This document shows positions 18,107 to 26,589 of a stretch of DNA of 64,000 nt, in pieces. The notes beneath the pieces were generated by a model. The model had not been told where the DNA came from. It did not search any database and worked only from the letters and a program-made list of their open reading frames with translations. The position numbers were made by a program, and so were the translations under genes. How positions within the stretch are numbered: position 1 is the first letter of the stretch; every line of letters begins with the position of its first letter. Source of the stretch: Bradyrhizobium rifense (GTDB lineage Bacteria > Pseudomonadota > Alphaproteobacteria > Rhizobiales > Xanthobacteraceae); NCBI RefSeq assembly GCF_008123425.1, contig NZ_VSSS01000014.1, forward strand, positions 62,001 to 126,000. The letters are read 5' to 3'.

Positions 18107-18909
18107 TGTTCGGTCGCCTTGATGAAGTCGAACAATTGCCGGCGCAGCCGCAGGAATTCCGGGTGCTCGCGGGTGGCAAGCTGGTCGCGCGGGCGCGGCA
18201 GGTTCACATCCAGCTCGATCCCGATCCGCCCGGGATGCGGCAAGAGACCGATGACACGGTCGCCGAGATAGATCGCTTCGTCGAGATCGTGGGTCACGAA
18301 GACGACGGTCGTGTTGCTTGCCGCCGTCAACGACAGCACCTCGTCCTGGAGACCTTGCCGCGTCATCGCATCCAGCGCGCCGAATGGCTCGTCCATCAGC
18401 AGCGTGGTAGGCTCCTGTGCGAGACAGCGCGCGATCTGCAAACGCTGCTGCATGCCGCCGGACATTTCCGCCGGATATTTCTCGGCATGGGCGGGAAGGC
18501 CGACCTTGCGCAGCAACTCAGCGATCCGGTCGGGGCGCTCGCGGACGGGAATTCCGCAGGCCTCCAGCGCAAGCGAGATGTTGCCGGCTGCGGTTCGCCA
18601 GGGCAGCAGCGCCTTGCCATAGTCCTGGAATACGATCGCGACCTCGCGACGTGGTTCGAGCATCGGCTGGCCGTCGAAGGTGACGGCGCCGCCAGTCGGA
18701 CGATAGAGGCCCGCCGCGAGCCGCAGCGCAGTGGTCTTGCCGCAACCGGAGGCGCCGACAATGCAGAGGAATTCGCCAGGACGCACCTCGAGATCGAGAT
18801 TCTCGATAATGGTCTTGCCGCCGAGCCGAAGCGTCGCGCCGTTGAAGGTGATCAATGGCTTTTGCTGCCGCGCCGCCTTTGCTTCATCAAGTCTTGCAAG
18901 GACGGTCAT
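18103..18909 (-). CDS. ABC transporter ATP-binding protein (SsuB/TauB type)
   Basis: A protein of 268 residues with Walker A (GASGCGKTT), Q-loop (FQDYGKALLPWRT), signature (MSGGMQQRLQIAR), Walker B (TLLMDEPFGALD) and H-loop (VTHDLDEA), all intact. Belongs to the nitrate/sulfonate/taurine branch by the FGALDAMTRQGLQ signature. Start ATG at 18909 overlaps the stop of the GntR gene (ATGA). Energises the two permeases encoded downstream. Confidence 0.93.
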   Translation of the reverse strand: MTVLARLDEAKAARQQKPLITFNGATLRLGGKTIIENLDLEVRPGEFLCIVGASGCGKTTALRLAAGLYRPTGGAVTFDGQPMLEPRREVAIVFQDYGKALLPWRTAAGNISLALEACGIPVRERPDRIAELLRKVGLPAHAEKYPAEMSGGMQQRLQIARCLAQEPTTLLMDEPFGALDAMTRQGLQDEVLSLTAASNTTVVFVTHDLDEAIYLGDRVIGLLPHPGRIGIELDVNLPRPRDQLATREHPEFLRLRRQLFDFIKATEH

Positions 18910-19610
18910 CGGTCACTCTCGTTGGCGGGCGGGTAAACGAAATTGATGGTCGAGTGCAGGTGTCCCTCCAGCATTTCTTGAGCGCTTGGGACGTCCCGCG
19001 CCAGCACGCGGTCGGCGAGCATTTGATGGCTGCGGATGAATTCTGCACCGCTGTCGATCGCACGCATCATCACGCGCCGATAGCGGTAGGCCTGGTCATA
19101 GAGGTCTGAATGCGCACCGAGCATCCGCTGCGACCCGCAGGCGGCGAGCAGGGCAGTGTGAAAGCCCTTGTGCAGGCGGTCGAAATCGGCAGCGCCCTCG
19201 CGGAATTCGTTGCCAGTACGCTCGATGTGCCGGCGCATCTGATGCAGCGCGCTCACGATACCGGCCTCCCAGGCGTCATCGCCGTGGATGATGGCGAGCC
19301 GGACCGCCTCTTTTTCGACGGCAGTGCGCATGCAGGTGATGTCGGCCAGGTCCTCGCGGCTGACCTCGGCGACGCGAAAGCCGCGCTGGCCGATGCCGAC
19401 GATCAATCCGCGCGACATCAGGCGCGACAATCCCTCGCGGAGCGGCGTGGCGCCGATCTCATAGCGCTGCACGAGATCGACGATGCCTAGCCGCGCCCCC
19501 GGCGCCAGACGTCCGGCGAGAATGTCCTGCTCGAGGAGAGTGGCAGCGCGCTCGCTCAAGGTGCCCGCCTCGCCGTTCGGACGTTCGACAGTGCGTTCGG
19601 AAGCCGGCAT
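18906..19610 (-). CDS. GntR-family regulator, FCD (FadR-type) subgroup
   Basis: A protein of 234 residues from the ATG at 19610, 11 bases after the binding-protein stop; an upstream frame would overlap that gene. The N-terminal winged helix (LGIVDLVQRYEIGATPLREGLSRLMSRGLI) is followed by an all-helical FCD ligand domain with the metal-site pattern (DFDRLHKGFHTALLAAC and a late EMLEGHLHST). Its position inside the transporter operon suggests it senses the imported compound or a breakdown product and controls this and the divergent catabolic genes (inference). Confidence 0.9.
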   Translation of the reverse strand: MPASERTVERPNGEAGTLSERAATLLEQDILAGRLAPGARLGIVDLVQRYEIGATPLREGLSRLMSRGLIVGIGQRGFRVAEVSREDLADITCMRTAVEKEAVRLAIIHGDDAWEAGIVSALHQMRRHIERTGNEFREGAADFDRLHKGFHTALLAACGSQRMLGAHSDLYDQAYRYRRVMMRAIDSGAEFIRSHQMLADRVLARDVPSAQEMLEGHLHSTINFVYPPANESDR

Positions 19611-19621
19611 CGTATGGGTCC

Positions 19622-20569
19622 TCAGTTCAGCACCAGTTTGCTCGTATCGAGATTCGATTGCAGCATCTTCTGCGACGACATCACGTCGATCCACCAGGCG
19701 AGGCTTTCCGGCTTCAAACCCGGCTCAGACTGATTCGGAGGCGTCGCCTTGACGAGATCGAGCGGCTGTTTGGTGAACTTTGCGATCGAAGCGGAGGCCT
19801 TCTCGCGGTCACCGTTGACGATCACTGCCGCTTCCGCGATCGCATCGCGAAACTTCGTCACGGTCGCGGCGTTCTTCTCCGCCCATTCGCGCGAGGCGGC
19901 ATAGAAGATGATCGGGTCGGTGCGGGCGAGGTCGACCGCGTAGCGCGCACCGACTGAGCCGAGGCCCGCATTGGTCATGCGGGTGACAAATGGCTCGGCG
20001 GTGAGGACGGCATCAACGCCCCCGGACTTGATGATGTCGGCCATGGTCGGGAAGGTCACCTCGACGAACTTGACGCTCTTGGGATCGACGCCTTTCTCCA
20101 CCAGCCACTTCACGAACAGCACATGCAGGAAGGCGTTCAGCCCCGGTGCGCCGACTTTCTTGCCGACGAAATCCTTCGGCTCTTTGATGGTGATGCCGTT
20201 TCGGACGAAAGCCGTAATGGCGTTGTTCGACGTCGTGTTCATCACCGACGCGCCGGCGATGCCGACCAGATCGAGGCCGCCGTCGACGGCCTGGAGGAAG
20301 ACCGTCGAAGTCGGTCCGCCAATCTCGATCGAGTTCGACAGGATCGCGGCCGGGATGTTCGAATTGATGGCAATCGGCGTCATCTCGACGTCAAGCCCGT
20401 GCTTTCTAAAAATGCCCTCGTCGACCGCGATCATGGCGGACGCACAGTCGGAGGTGGCCGTGCAACCGATCTGGATTTTCGCCTGTGCCGCCGCGGAGCC
20501 TGCCAATGCGCAAGACATCCCAAGCGAAATTCCGAGTGTGATTGCCAATCCTGCAAACTGCCTTTTCAA
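19622..20569 (-). CDS. ABC transporter substrate-binding protein (NMT1/NitT/TauA type)
   Basis: A protein of 315 residues with a signal peptide ending near AGSAAAQA. The mature protein begins KIQIGCTATSDCASAMIAVDEGIFRKHGLDVEMTPI, the typical start of nitrate/taurine/aliphatic-sulfonate binding proteins. IEIGGPTSTVFLQAVDGGLDLVGIAG and the VGAPGLNAFLHVLF block follow. First gene of the minus operon with GntR, ATPase and two permeases. The ligand is probably a small anionic or aromatic compound degraded by the divergent hydrolases (inference). Confidence 0.88.
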   Translation of the reverse strand: MKRQFAGLAITLGISLGMSCALAGSAAAQAKIQIGCTATSDCASAMIAVDEGIFRKHGLDVEMTPIAINSNIPAAILSNSIEIGGPTSTVFLQAVDGGLDLVGIAGASVMNTTSNNAITAFVRNGITIKEPKDFVGKKVGAPGLNAFLHVLFVKWLVEKGVDPKSVKFVEVTFPTMADIIKSGGVDAVLTAEPFVTRMTNAGLGSVGARYAVDLARTDPIIFYAASREWAEKNAATVTKFRDAIAEAAVIVNGDREKASASIAKFTKQPLDLVKATPPNQSEPGLKPESLAWWIDVMSSQKMLQSNLDTSKLVLN

Positions 20570-20604
20570 GCTGTCCTCCCAGTCCGCATTTTTTTCTCTT
20601 GATT

Positions 20605-20622
20605 ATCGATATTTTATTCGAT
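20605..20622. promoter_or_regulatory. candidate operator in the divergent promoter region
   Basis: ATCGA-N8-TCGAT forms a dyad in the AT-rich 86-base gap between the binding-protein gene and the divergent FAH-family gene. The position suits a shared operator for the GntR regulator encoded at 18906. The dyad is short and common enough that chance cannot be excluded. Confidence 0.35.
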
Positions 20623-20655
20623 CATATATTTTTATCCAGAGCAAGGGGGTCCAAG

Positions 20656-21642
20656 GTGAAACTCGCTACATTCAGGTCGGCTGGTCAGGACAAGATCGGC
20701 GTGGTGCATTCCAATGACAGCCGGATCTTCGATATCGCTGCGGCCGCGGCGCGCGATGGACAGGATCCCGCCTTTACCTCGATGCTGGCGCTGATCGATG
20801 CCGGGCCACGCGCGCTGGAGCAGGCGGCGGCGCTGCTCGAGAAGCACGGCAAGGATCCGGCGCTATCGTCGGCGATAAGTTCGGTGGACGTCCTCGCGCC
20901 CGTGCCGGAGCCCCGGCAGATGCGCGACGGTATGTCGTTCCCGCTGCACATCCTGCAAGCGCCACGCGGGCAGCGGAAGCTCGTGGCGCGCGCCAAAGGA
21001 GACATGGCGGAACTGGCGCGGATCGACGCGGAGCCGCTCGGCGAGCTGCCCGAGGTCTATCGCAAGCAACCGATCTTCTACATTACCAACCGTTTCAGCG
21101 TCCGCGGCACCGACACCACAGTCAGGTGGCCGCGCTACAGCAAGGTGATGGATTACGAGCTCGAATTCGGGATCATCACCAGGAACAGGGGCGCGAATAT
21201 CTCTGCGGCGAAGGCGAAGGATCACATCTTCGGCTACACCATCTTCAACGATTTCTCGGCGCGCGACGCGCAGCGCATCGAGATGGAAGGGCGCCTCGGC
21301 CCCGCCAAGGGCAAGAGCTTTGACGGCGGCAATGTGATGGGGCCGTGGATCGTGACACCGGATGAGATCGGCGATCCCTACAAGTTGAAGATGGAAGCGC
21401 GTGTCAACGGCGAGACCCGCTCAACGGGCGTCTCGGATGGGATGCTGTTCTCGTTCGAGGAGATCATCGCCCATGTTACGCAGGACGAGACGCTGATGCC
21501 GGGTGAATTCATCGGTTCGGGCACGGTGGGCAATGGCTGCGGGCTCGAGCTCGGTTGGTTTCTCGAACATGGCGATACGGTCGAGCTCGAAGTCGAAAAA
21601 ATCGGGATCTTGAAAAACAGGGTCGAACGGCAGGACGCTTGA
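20656..21642 (+). CDS. fumarylacetoacetate hydrolase family protein
   Basis: A protein of 328 residues from a GTG at 20656 behind AAGGGGGTC; the open frame upstream has no family similarity. The C-terminal FAH fold shows the metal-site Glu pair in DYELEFGIITRN, then FNDFSARDAQRIEMEGRLGPAKGKSFD and IGSGTVGNGCGLELG. Family members hydrolyse or decarboxylate 3-oxo or acylpyruvate intermediates of aromatic-ring breakdown in the cytoplasm. Forms a two-gene plus-strand operon with the cyclase-family gene, divergent from the importer. Substrate not determinable. Confidence 0.88.
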   Translation: MKLATFRSAGQDKIGVVHSNDSRIFDIAAAAARDGQDPAFTSMLALIDAGPRALEQAAALLEKHGKDPALSSAISSVDVLAPVPEPRQMRDGMSFPLHILQAPRGQRKLVARAKGDMAELARIDAEPLGELPEVYRKQPIFYITNRFSVRGTDTTVRWPRYSKVMDYELEFGIITRNRGANISAAKAKDHIFGYTIFNDFSARDAQRIEMEGRLGPAKGKSFDGGNVMGPWIVTPDEIGDPYKLKMEARVNGETRSTGVSDGMLFSFEEIIAHVTQDETLMPGEFIGSGTVGNGCGLELGWFLEHGDTVELEVEKIGILKNRVERQDA

Positions 21643-21679
21643 GCTCTCAACGGACAAGAAGAGGCAACGAGGAAACACC

Positions 21680-22456
21680 ATGGCGCGCAAACTGATCGAT
21701 ATCTCCGTACCGCTGCAAAACGACGTGCCGGCCGATCCGCCGGGCAATCATCCGACCATTCAATACATCGATCATCAACAAGGCTTGCCACGCATGCTCC
21801 AGTTCTTCGATGGGCTGAAGGCGGAGGATCTGCCCGACGGTCAGGGTTGGGCGGTGGAGATGGTCAATCTTTCCACTCATAATGGCACCCATCTCGATGC
21901 CCCCTGGCACTTCCATCCCACGATGAACCGCGGCGAGCGCTCGTGGACCATCGATGAGGTGCCGCTGGAATGGTGCTTTCAGCCCGGTGTGAAGCTCGAT
22001 TTCCGCCATCTTCCGGACGGATATGTGGCGACTGCCGGGGATGTCGAGGCCGAGCTGAAGCGGATCGGGCATACGCTGTCGTCGCTCGAGATCGTCGTCG
22101 TCAATACCAGCGCGGGCGTCAAATATGGCCGCCAGGACTACGTCACCTCGGGCTGCGGCATGGGCTATGAGGCGACCATGTATCTGCTGGAACGCGGCGT
22201 CCGGCTGACCGGGATCGATGGCTGGAGCTGGGACGCGCCCTTCGTCTACACCGCGAAGAAATATGCGGAGACCAGGGATGCCGGCTTGATCTGGGAGGGT
22301 CACAAGGCCGGACGCCACATCGGCTATTGTCATCTGGAGAAGCTGCACAATCTCGAGCTTCTGCCCTCGACCGGCTTCATGGTCTCATGCTTCCCCGTGA
22401 AGATCGAGCGGGCATCCGCGGGGTGGACGCGGGCGGTCGCAATCGTTGAGGGCTAA
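21680..22456 (+). CDS. cyclase-family metal-dependent hydrolase (kynurenine-formamidase-like)
   Basis: A protein of 258 residues starting 37 bases after the FAH-family gene, with AAGAAGAGGCAACGAGG upstream. The family's HxGTHxDxPxHF metal motif is clear as HNGTHLDAPWHF, and the conserved SGCGMGYEATMYLLERGVRLTGIDGWSWD block is present. Family members hydrolyse cyclic amides, formamides or lactones (for example formylkynurenine). Together with the FAH-type enzyme and importer this points to degradation of one imported small molecule (inference). Confidence 0.88.
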   Translation: MARKLIDISVPLQNDVPADPPGNHPTIQYIDHQQGLPRMLQFFDGLKAEDLPDGQGWAVEMVNLSTHNGTHLDAPWHFHPTMNRGERSWTIDEVPLEWCFQPGVKLDFRHLPDGYVATAGDVEAELKRIGHTLSSLEIVVVNTSAGVKYGRQDYVTSGCGMGYEATMYLLERGVRLTGIDGWSWDAPFVYTAKKYAETRDAGLIWEGHKAGRHIGYCHLEKLHNLELLPSTGFMVSCFPVKIERASAGWTRAVAIVEG

Positions 22457-22467
22457 AGGTCGCAAGC

Positions 22468-22490
22468 AAATACCGGATAGATGGGTATTT
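22468..22490. terminator. candidate bidirectional terminator hairpin
   Basis: AAATACC (22468-22474) pairs with GGTATTT (22484-22490), and the right arm runs into T-rich sequence. It lies between the convergent cyclase and dehydrogenase genes. The stem is short (7 bp), so confidence is moderate. Confidence 0.45.
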
Positions 22491-22531
22491 CTCTATCGGT
22501 TCCTGGCGCGGCGCGTTCGATAGGTGTGGAT

Positions 22532-23629
22532 CTACAGGCGTACGACTTCACCGGTTCGAACGCTCTCGTCGGCGGCAAAGACGATGCGGAGTGAGTTGAT
22601 CGCGTCCTCGTGATGCTCGGACAGATCCACCTCGCCACGGACCGCACGCAGAAACAGCCGCTGCTCGCGCTCGCAGAGCTCCTGATGGTCGGGTTCATCC
22701 GCGGTCGAGATCAACTCGTCCGGCTTCGCAAAGCGGTCTTCGGTGTCGCGCGCTGCGTGATGGATGCGAAGCGCGTTGGTCCGTGTATGCGTGTCATGTT
22801 CGGCCGAACGCACGCCCGCATCGCTACTCTCTTTCGCGACGATCGACACGCTGCCGTTAGGGCCGATCATGTCCTTCACGAAATGAGCGGTCTCGCTCAT
22901 CATTGGACCCCAGCCGACCTCGTACCAGCCGACGGATCCGTCGTCGAACATGATGTGAAGATGGCCGTAATTGTACACGGCCGGCGCGATTTCGCTCGTC
23001 AGTCGCGCCCCGACCGCGTGGACCGCGACGGGACGCGCTCGCGTCACTTGGCACATGATGTCGACGTAGTGGACGCCGCAATCGACGATCGGTGAAGTCG
23101 ACCGCATGAGTCTCTTGTGCACCTCCCAGAAGGAGCCCGCAGACTGCTGGTTGAGATTCATGCGCATCACGAGCGGCTTTCCGAGCGTTCGGCCGATTTC
23201 GACGAACCGCGACCATGCGGGATGTACGCGCAGGATATAGCCGATCAGCAGCGCCTTTCCCGTCGCGTGTGCAGCGCTAACGACTTGTCGCGCCGCATCC
23301 AGCGTGTCGGCCAGCGGCTTTTCGCAGAAAACATGCGCGCCAGCAGCGAAAGCCTGCAACGCCATGGCGGCGTGATGCTCGGTGTAGGTGCAGATCGCGA
23401 CGGCATCGGGACGCAAACTCGTGAGCGCCTCGTCGAAGCTTTCGAAGCGCGGAAGAGCGGGAAACTCGGCCTCGAGATCGTCGCGATCGGCCGCGCGAGA
23501 GGTGCAAAGACCGACGAGCTCGAAACCCTCGACCGATTGATAGGCGCGGGCATGGCTGGTTCCCATGGTGCCGAGGCCAACCACGAGAACGCGAACATTT
23601 TGCGGAGTCGAAATGGAGAGCGAGGACAT
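22532..23629 (-). CDS. Gfo/Idh/MocA-family oxidoreductase of the amino-sugar operon
   Basis: A protein of 365 residues. The Rossmann motif VVGLGTMGTSHARAY, FCEKPLADTL with the family lysine, and GVHYVDIMCQVTRARP in the catalytic region are visible. Last gene of the minus operon kinase-GntR-SIS-NagA, starting 19 bases after nagA. Its substrate is probably a sugar of this pathway, such as an amino sugar, an anhydro sugar or a uronate derivative. The sequence does not decide which. Confidence 0.85.
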   Translation of the reverse strand: MSSLSISTPQNVRVLVVGLGTMGTSHARAYQSVEGFELVGLCTSRAADRDDLEAEFPALPRFESFDEALTSLRPDAVAICTYTEHHAAMALQAFAAGAHVFCEKPLADTLDAARQVVSAAHATGKALLIGYILRVHPAWSRFVEIGRTLGKPLVMRMNLNQQSAGSFWEVHKRLMRSTSPIVDCGVHYVDIMCQVTRARPVAVHAVGARLTSEIAPAVYNYGHLHIMFDDGSVGWYEVGWGPMMSETAHFVKDMIGPNGSVSIVAKESSDAGVRSAEHDTHTRTNALRIHHAARDTEDRFAKPDELISTADEPDHQELCEREQRLFLRAVRGEVDLSEHHEDAINSLRIVFAADESVRTGEVVRL

Positions 23630-23648
23630 GGCTCGATCGCGTCCTTAG

Positions 23649-24812
23649 TCAGGTGTTGTCCGCCGCCGCATCGTGCTCAGAGCCGTTGGGGGGCTGGCCT
23701 TCGATCCAGGTTTCCAGCACCCGCAGCTCGTCGTCGAGATGCACGAGGCTCGCGAGATAGCCTGGTGCGATTCGGCCAAGTTCAGTATCGCGCCGGAGAA
23801 ACGTCGCCGGAACGCGTGATGCCATTGCGAGGGCATCGGCGAGCGGAAGCCTGACGACGTTGACGGCATAGCGCACCGCCTCATCCATGGTTAGAATCGA
23901 GCCGGCGAGCGTCCCGTCGTCGAGCCGCAGGCAACCGTCTGCACTCGTCACGCGGCGGCCCTGAAGATCGAAATGATCGGGGCCACCGGCCGCCGGCGGC
24001 ATCGCGTCGGTAACCAGCATGAAACGATCGTGCCGCTTGGCGGCAAGCGCGTTGCGCAAATTCGCCTCGTGGACGTGATGGCCGTCGGCGATGAGGCCGA
24101 CGAACACATCGTCGAGATCGAGCGCGGCGCCGACCATGCCCGGCTCGCGCCCGGTCGGCGCGCTCATCGCGTTGAACAAATGGGTGAACGCGCGCGCGCC
24201 TGCTTGCACGGCCCTGCGCGCCTCCTCGTAGCTCGCGTCGGAGTGGCCCAGCGAGACGAGCACGCCATGCCGCGCGAGCTCGGCGATGCTCTCGGTCGCG
24301 ACCCGATTGGGCGCCAGCGTCAGCATGACCGCGCCGCAATTCGCCTTGGCGATTGTCGCGACGTCATCGCGCCCGAGGTCGCGGATGTAGCTGAGTTCAT
24401 GCGCACCCTTGCGGCGCGGATCCAGGAAGGGCCCCTCCAGGTGAATGCCGAGTGCCGCAGGGGTCAGGCGCCGCGCCTCGCGCGTCGCAGCGATGGCAGC
24501 GGCCATCACCTGCGGCGCGTCGGTCACCAGCGTCGGCAGCAGCCCGATGGTCCCGTGTTTACGGTGCGCGGCCGCGATGCGTGCGATGCCTTCGGGCGTC
24601 GGGTCCTGGTTGAGCAGGACGCCGCCGCCGCCGTTGACCTGAACGTCGACATAGCCGGGCGCAAGCAGGCCGCCGCCGAGATCCCGCGCTGCGCCGTCAG
24701 GTCTCTCGGAGTGGGGAACGATTGCGGCAATGCGCGCACCTTCGACGACAACCGCGTGGTCATCGAGAAAGCGTTCTCCATCGAAAATCCGCGCGCCGGT
24801 CAGAACGATCAT
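23649..24812 (-). CDS. nagA: N-acetylglucosamine-6-phosphate deacetylase NagA
   Basis: A protein of 387 residues, the usual length. Amidohydrolase features: the early GGLLAPGYVDVQVNGGGG; metal ligand Glu in HLEGPFLDPRRKGAH; His in SLGHSDAS; His in FTHLFNAMS; and catalytic Asp in LVTDAMPPA. Converts GlcNAc-6-P to GlcN-6-P and acetate in the cytoplasm. The start ATG shares one base with the stop of the SIS gene (TGATG), so the two are translationally coupled; the product feeds the SIS-domain deaminase. Confidence 0.95.
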   Translation of the reverse strand: MIVLTGARIFDGERFLDDHAVVVEGARIAAIVPHSERPDGAARDLGGGLLAPGYVDVQVNGGGGVLLNQDPTPEGIARIAAAHRKHGTIGLLPTLVTDAPQVMAAAIAATREARRLTPAALGIHLEGPFLDPRRKGAHELSYIRDLGRDDVATIAKANCGAVMLTLAPNRVATESIAELARHGVLVSLGHSDASYEEARRAVQAGARAFTHLFNAMSAPTGREPGMVGAALDLDDVFVGLIADGHHVHEANLRNALAAKRHDRFMLVTDAMPPAAGGPDHFDLQGRRVTSADGCLRLDDGTLAGSILTMDEAVRYAVNVVRLPLADALAMASRVPATFLRRDTELGRIAPGYLASLVHLDDELRVLETWIEGQPPNGSEHDAAADNT

Positions 24813-25837
24813 CAGACGGTCTCCGTTACCTTGCGCAGATTGCGCGGGCGGTCGGGATCGCGCCCGAGCCGGAGCGCAAGCGCTTCGGCAAGCCGGTAGA
24901 AGCGGTGGATCATGACGATGGGCTCCAACAGGGGAGCCCCGACTCGTGCCGTAGCGAGACGATCCGACTCATCGGCGCCGCCCGCTTCGATTGTGATCAC
25001 CGTCGCGCCGGCGTCGGCCAGCGCCGTGAGCGTCGGCAGCATGCCTTCGCGCGCCGCGTCGGACGGCAGGAAGGCGATGACGGGGAAGCCCGGAGCGACA
25101 AGTTCGGCCGGGCCGTGCAGCACCTCGGCCGCGGAGTAGGCCTCGGCGTGAATCGCGCAGGTTTCCTTGAGTTTGAGTGCCGCTTCCGCGGCGATCGCAA
25201 GTGTTGCGCCGCGGCCGAGCACGAAAGCGCTGCGGGCATTTGCAAGTCTCTCCAGTATCGTCGCGGGCGGCGGCGCTGCTTGGGCGCGCAGGACGTCCGG
25301 CAGGCCGGCGAGGGCGGCTGCGAGCTGCCGATCCTCGCGCCAGGCCGCGACGAGGCTCGCCCCCCCGACGAGGCCGGCGATCATCGATTTGGTCGCGGCG
25401 ACGGAACGTTCCGTGCCGGCGCAGAGCGGCAGCAGGATTTCGGCCTCTTGCGCGAGTGGCGAGGCCACGTCGTTGACCAATGCGAGAGCGAGCGCACCGC
25501 CGTCTCGTGCGGCACGCTGCATTTCCACGATGTCCGGGCTCCGCCCCGATTGCGAGATCGCGACGGAAACGCTCCCTGCGAGCCGCATCGGCGTCCGATA
25601 AAGCGTCGCAATCGAGGGACCGATGGAGGCACAAGGCACCCCCGAAAGAATCTCGACGAGATATTTCAGATAGAGCGCGCAGCAATCCGACGAACCACGG
25701 CCGATAGTTGCGACGAGCGGCGGGTCGAGGGCACGCAGACGTGCTCCGAGTTCAGCGAGTCGCTCGGCATTTTGACCGAGCTGGCGCGCAGCCGCGTCGC
25801 CTGCCTCGCCGATCTCCTGAAGCATCTGTGTCGTCAT
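24812..25837 (-). CDS. SIS-domain glucosamine-6-phosphate deaminase (NagB-II/AgaS-like)
   Basis: A protein of 341 residues made of two SIS domains without the glutaminase domain of GlmS. The N-terminal SIS contains TIGRGSSDCCALYLKYL and VAISQSGRSPDIVEM. The C-terminal SIS has the GlmS-like EAALKLKETCAIHAEAYSAAEVLHGP. Such proteins act as a second, unrelated type of GlcN-6-P deaminase, giving fructose-6-P and ammonia. This fits the operon (NagA directly downstream) and would replace the classical NagB, of which only a fragment remains at 38181-38381. AgaS-type GalN-6-P deaminase is the alternative. Confidence 0.85.
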   Translation of the reverse strand: MTTQMLQEIGEAGDAAARQLGQNAERLAELGARLRALDPPLVATIGRGSSDCCALYLKYLVEILSGVPCASIGPSIATLYRTPMRLAGSVSVAISQSGRSPDIVEMQRAARDGGALALALVNDVASPLAQEAEILLPLCAGTERSVAATKSMIAGLVGGASLVAAWREDRQLAAALAGLPDVLRAQAAPPPATILERLANARSAFVLGRGATLAIAAEAALKLKETCAIHAEAYSAAEVLHGPAELVAPGFPVIAFLPSDAAREGMLPTLTALADAGATVITIEAGGADESDRLATARVGAPLLEPIVMIHRFYRLAEALALRLGRDPDRPRNLRKVTETV

Positions 25838-26589
25838 CGGTGCGTCTTTCGGGCCAGGGGCGACAGCGTGAGTTCGGAAACGAAATCATAGGCGTCGGCA
25901 CGGTACCAGGATTTCGTGAACTCCACGCAGGCTCCGTCTGCGAGGTAGGCGATGCGCTGGATGTAGAGCGCCGGGCTGTCTGGCGCGACCCCGAGCAGTT
26001 CAGCATCGGCTTGATCGAGGAGGGTCGCGCGCAAGCGCTGCAGGCCCCGGGTTGGCCTGAAGCCCCTTGCGGAGAGTGCCTCGTAGAGCGAGGCGCCGAC
26101 CGAATCCTGTCCAGGAAGAAAGCGTATCGGCACGGCGGCGCGTTCGATTGCCATGGGCGAACCGTCGGCCAGGCGCAGGCGTCCGAGTCGGAACACGCGG
26201 TCGTTTGGTCGTACGCCAAGCATCATCGCCTCTTCCGGCGTCGGCAGGAATACGCCGCGTTCGAGTTCGCGCGAGCTTGCCTCCAATCCGCGCAGCCGCA
26301 TGTCTTCCGTGAAACTCGTCAGACGCGACGAGGGCTGTTCGACGCGCGGCGTTGCGCGATGGATGAAGGTGCCCGCGCCGTGGCGGTGAAACAGCACGCC
26401 TTCGGCAATCAGATCGGCGATCGCCTTTCGCAGCGTGGTGCGCGATATGTCGAGCAGCTCGCACAACACGCGCTCCGCCGGAAGCAGTTGCGTCTCCACG
26501 AAGCGTCCGGTCTCGATCTCGCGCCGAAGCGCGTCGACCACGGCACGATAGAGCTTTTGGCCCGGCGCCGTTTCGACCGTCATGGACAT
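25834..26589 (-). CDS. GntR-family regulator with UTRA domain (HutC/NagR type)
   Basis: A protein of 251 residues. The N-terminal winged helix (GRFVETQLLPAERVLCELLDISRTTLRKAIADLIAEGVLFHRHGAGTFI) is followed by a UTRA effector domain (from about residue 90; RLGRLRLADGSPMAIERAAVP; FTKSWYRADAYDFVSEL). NagR/DasR relatives bind GlcN-6-P or GlcNAc-6-P. Overlaps the kinase gene by 10 bases and the SIS gene by 4. Expected to control both amino-sugar operons from the divergent region near 27.5 kb. Confidence 0.92.
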   Translation of the reverse strand: MSMTVETAPGQKLYRAVVDALRREIETGRFVETQLLPAERVLCELLDISRTTLRKAIADLIAEGVLFHRHGAGTFIHRATPRVEQPSSRLTSFTEDMRLRGLEASSRELERGVFLPTPEEAMMLGVRPNDRVFRLGRLRLADGSPMAIERAAVPIRFLPGQDSVGASLYEALSARGFRPTRGLQRLRATLLDQADAELLGVAPDSPALYIQRIAYLADGACVEFTKSWYRADAYDFVSELTLSPLARKTHR

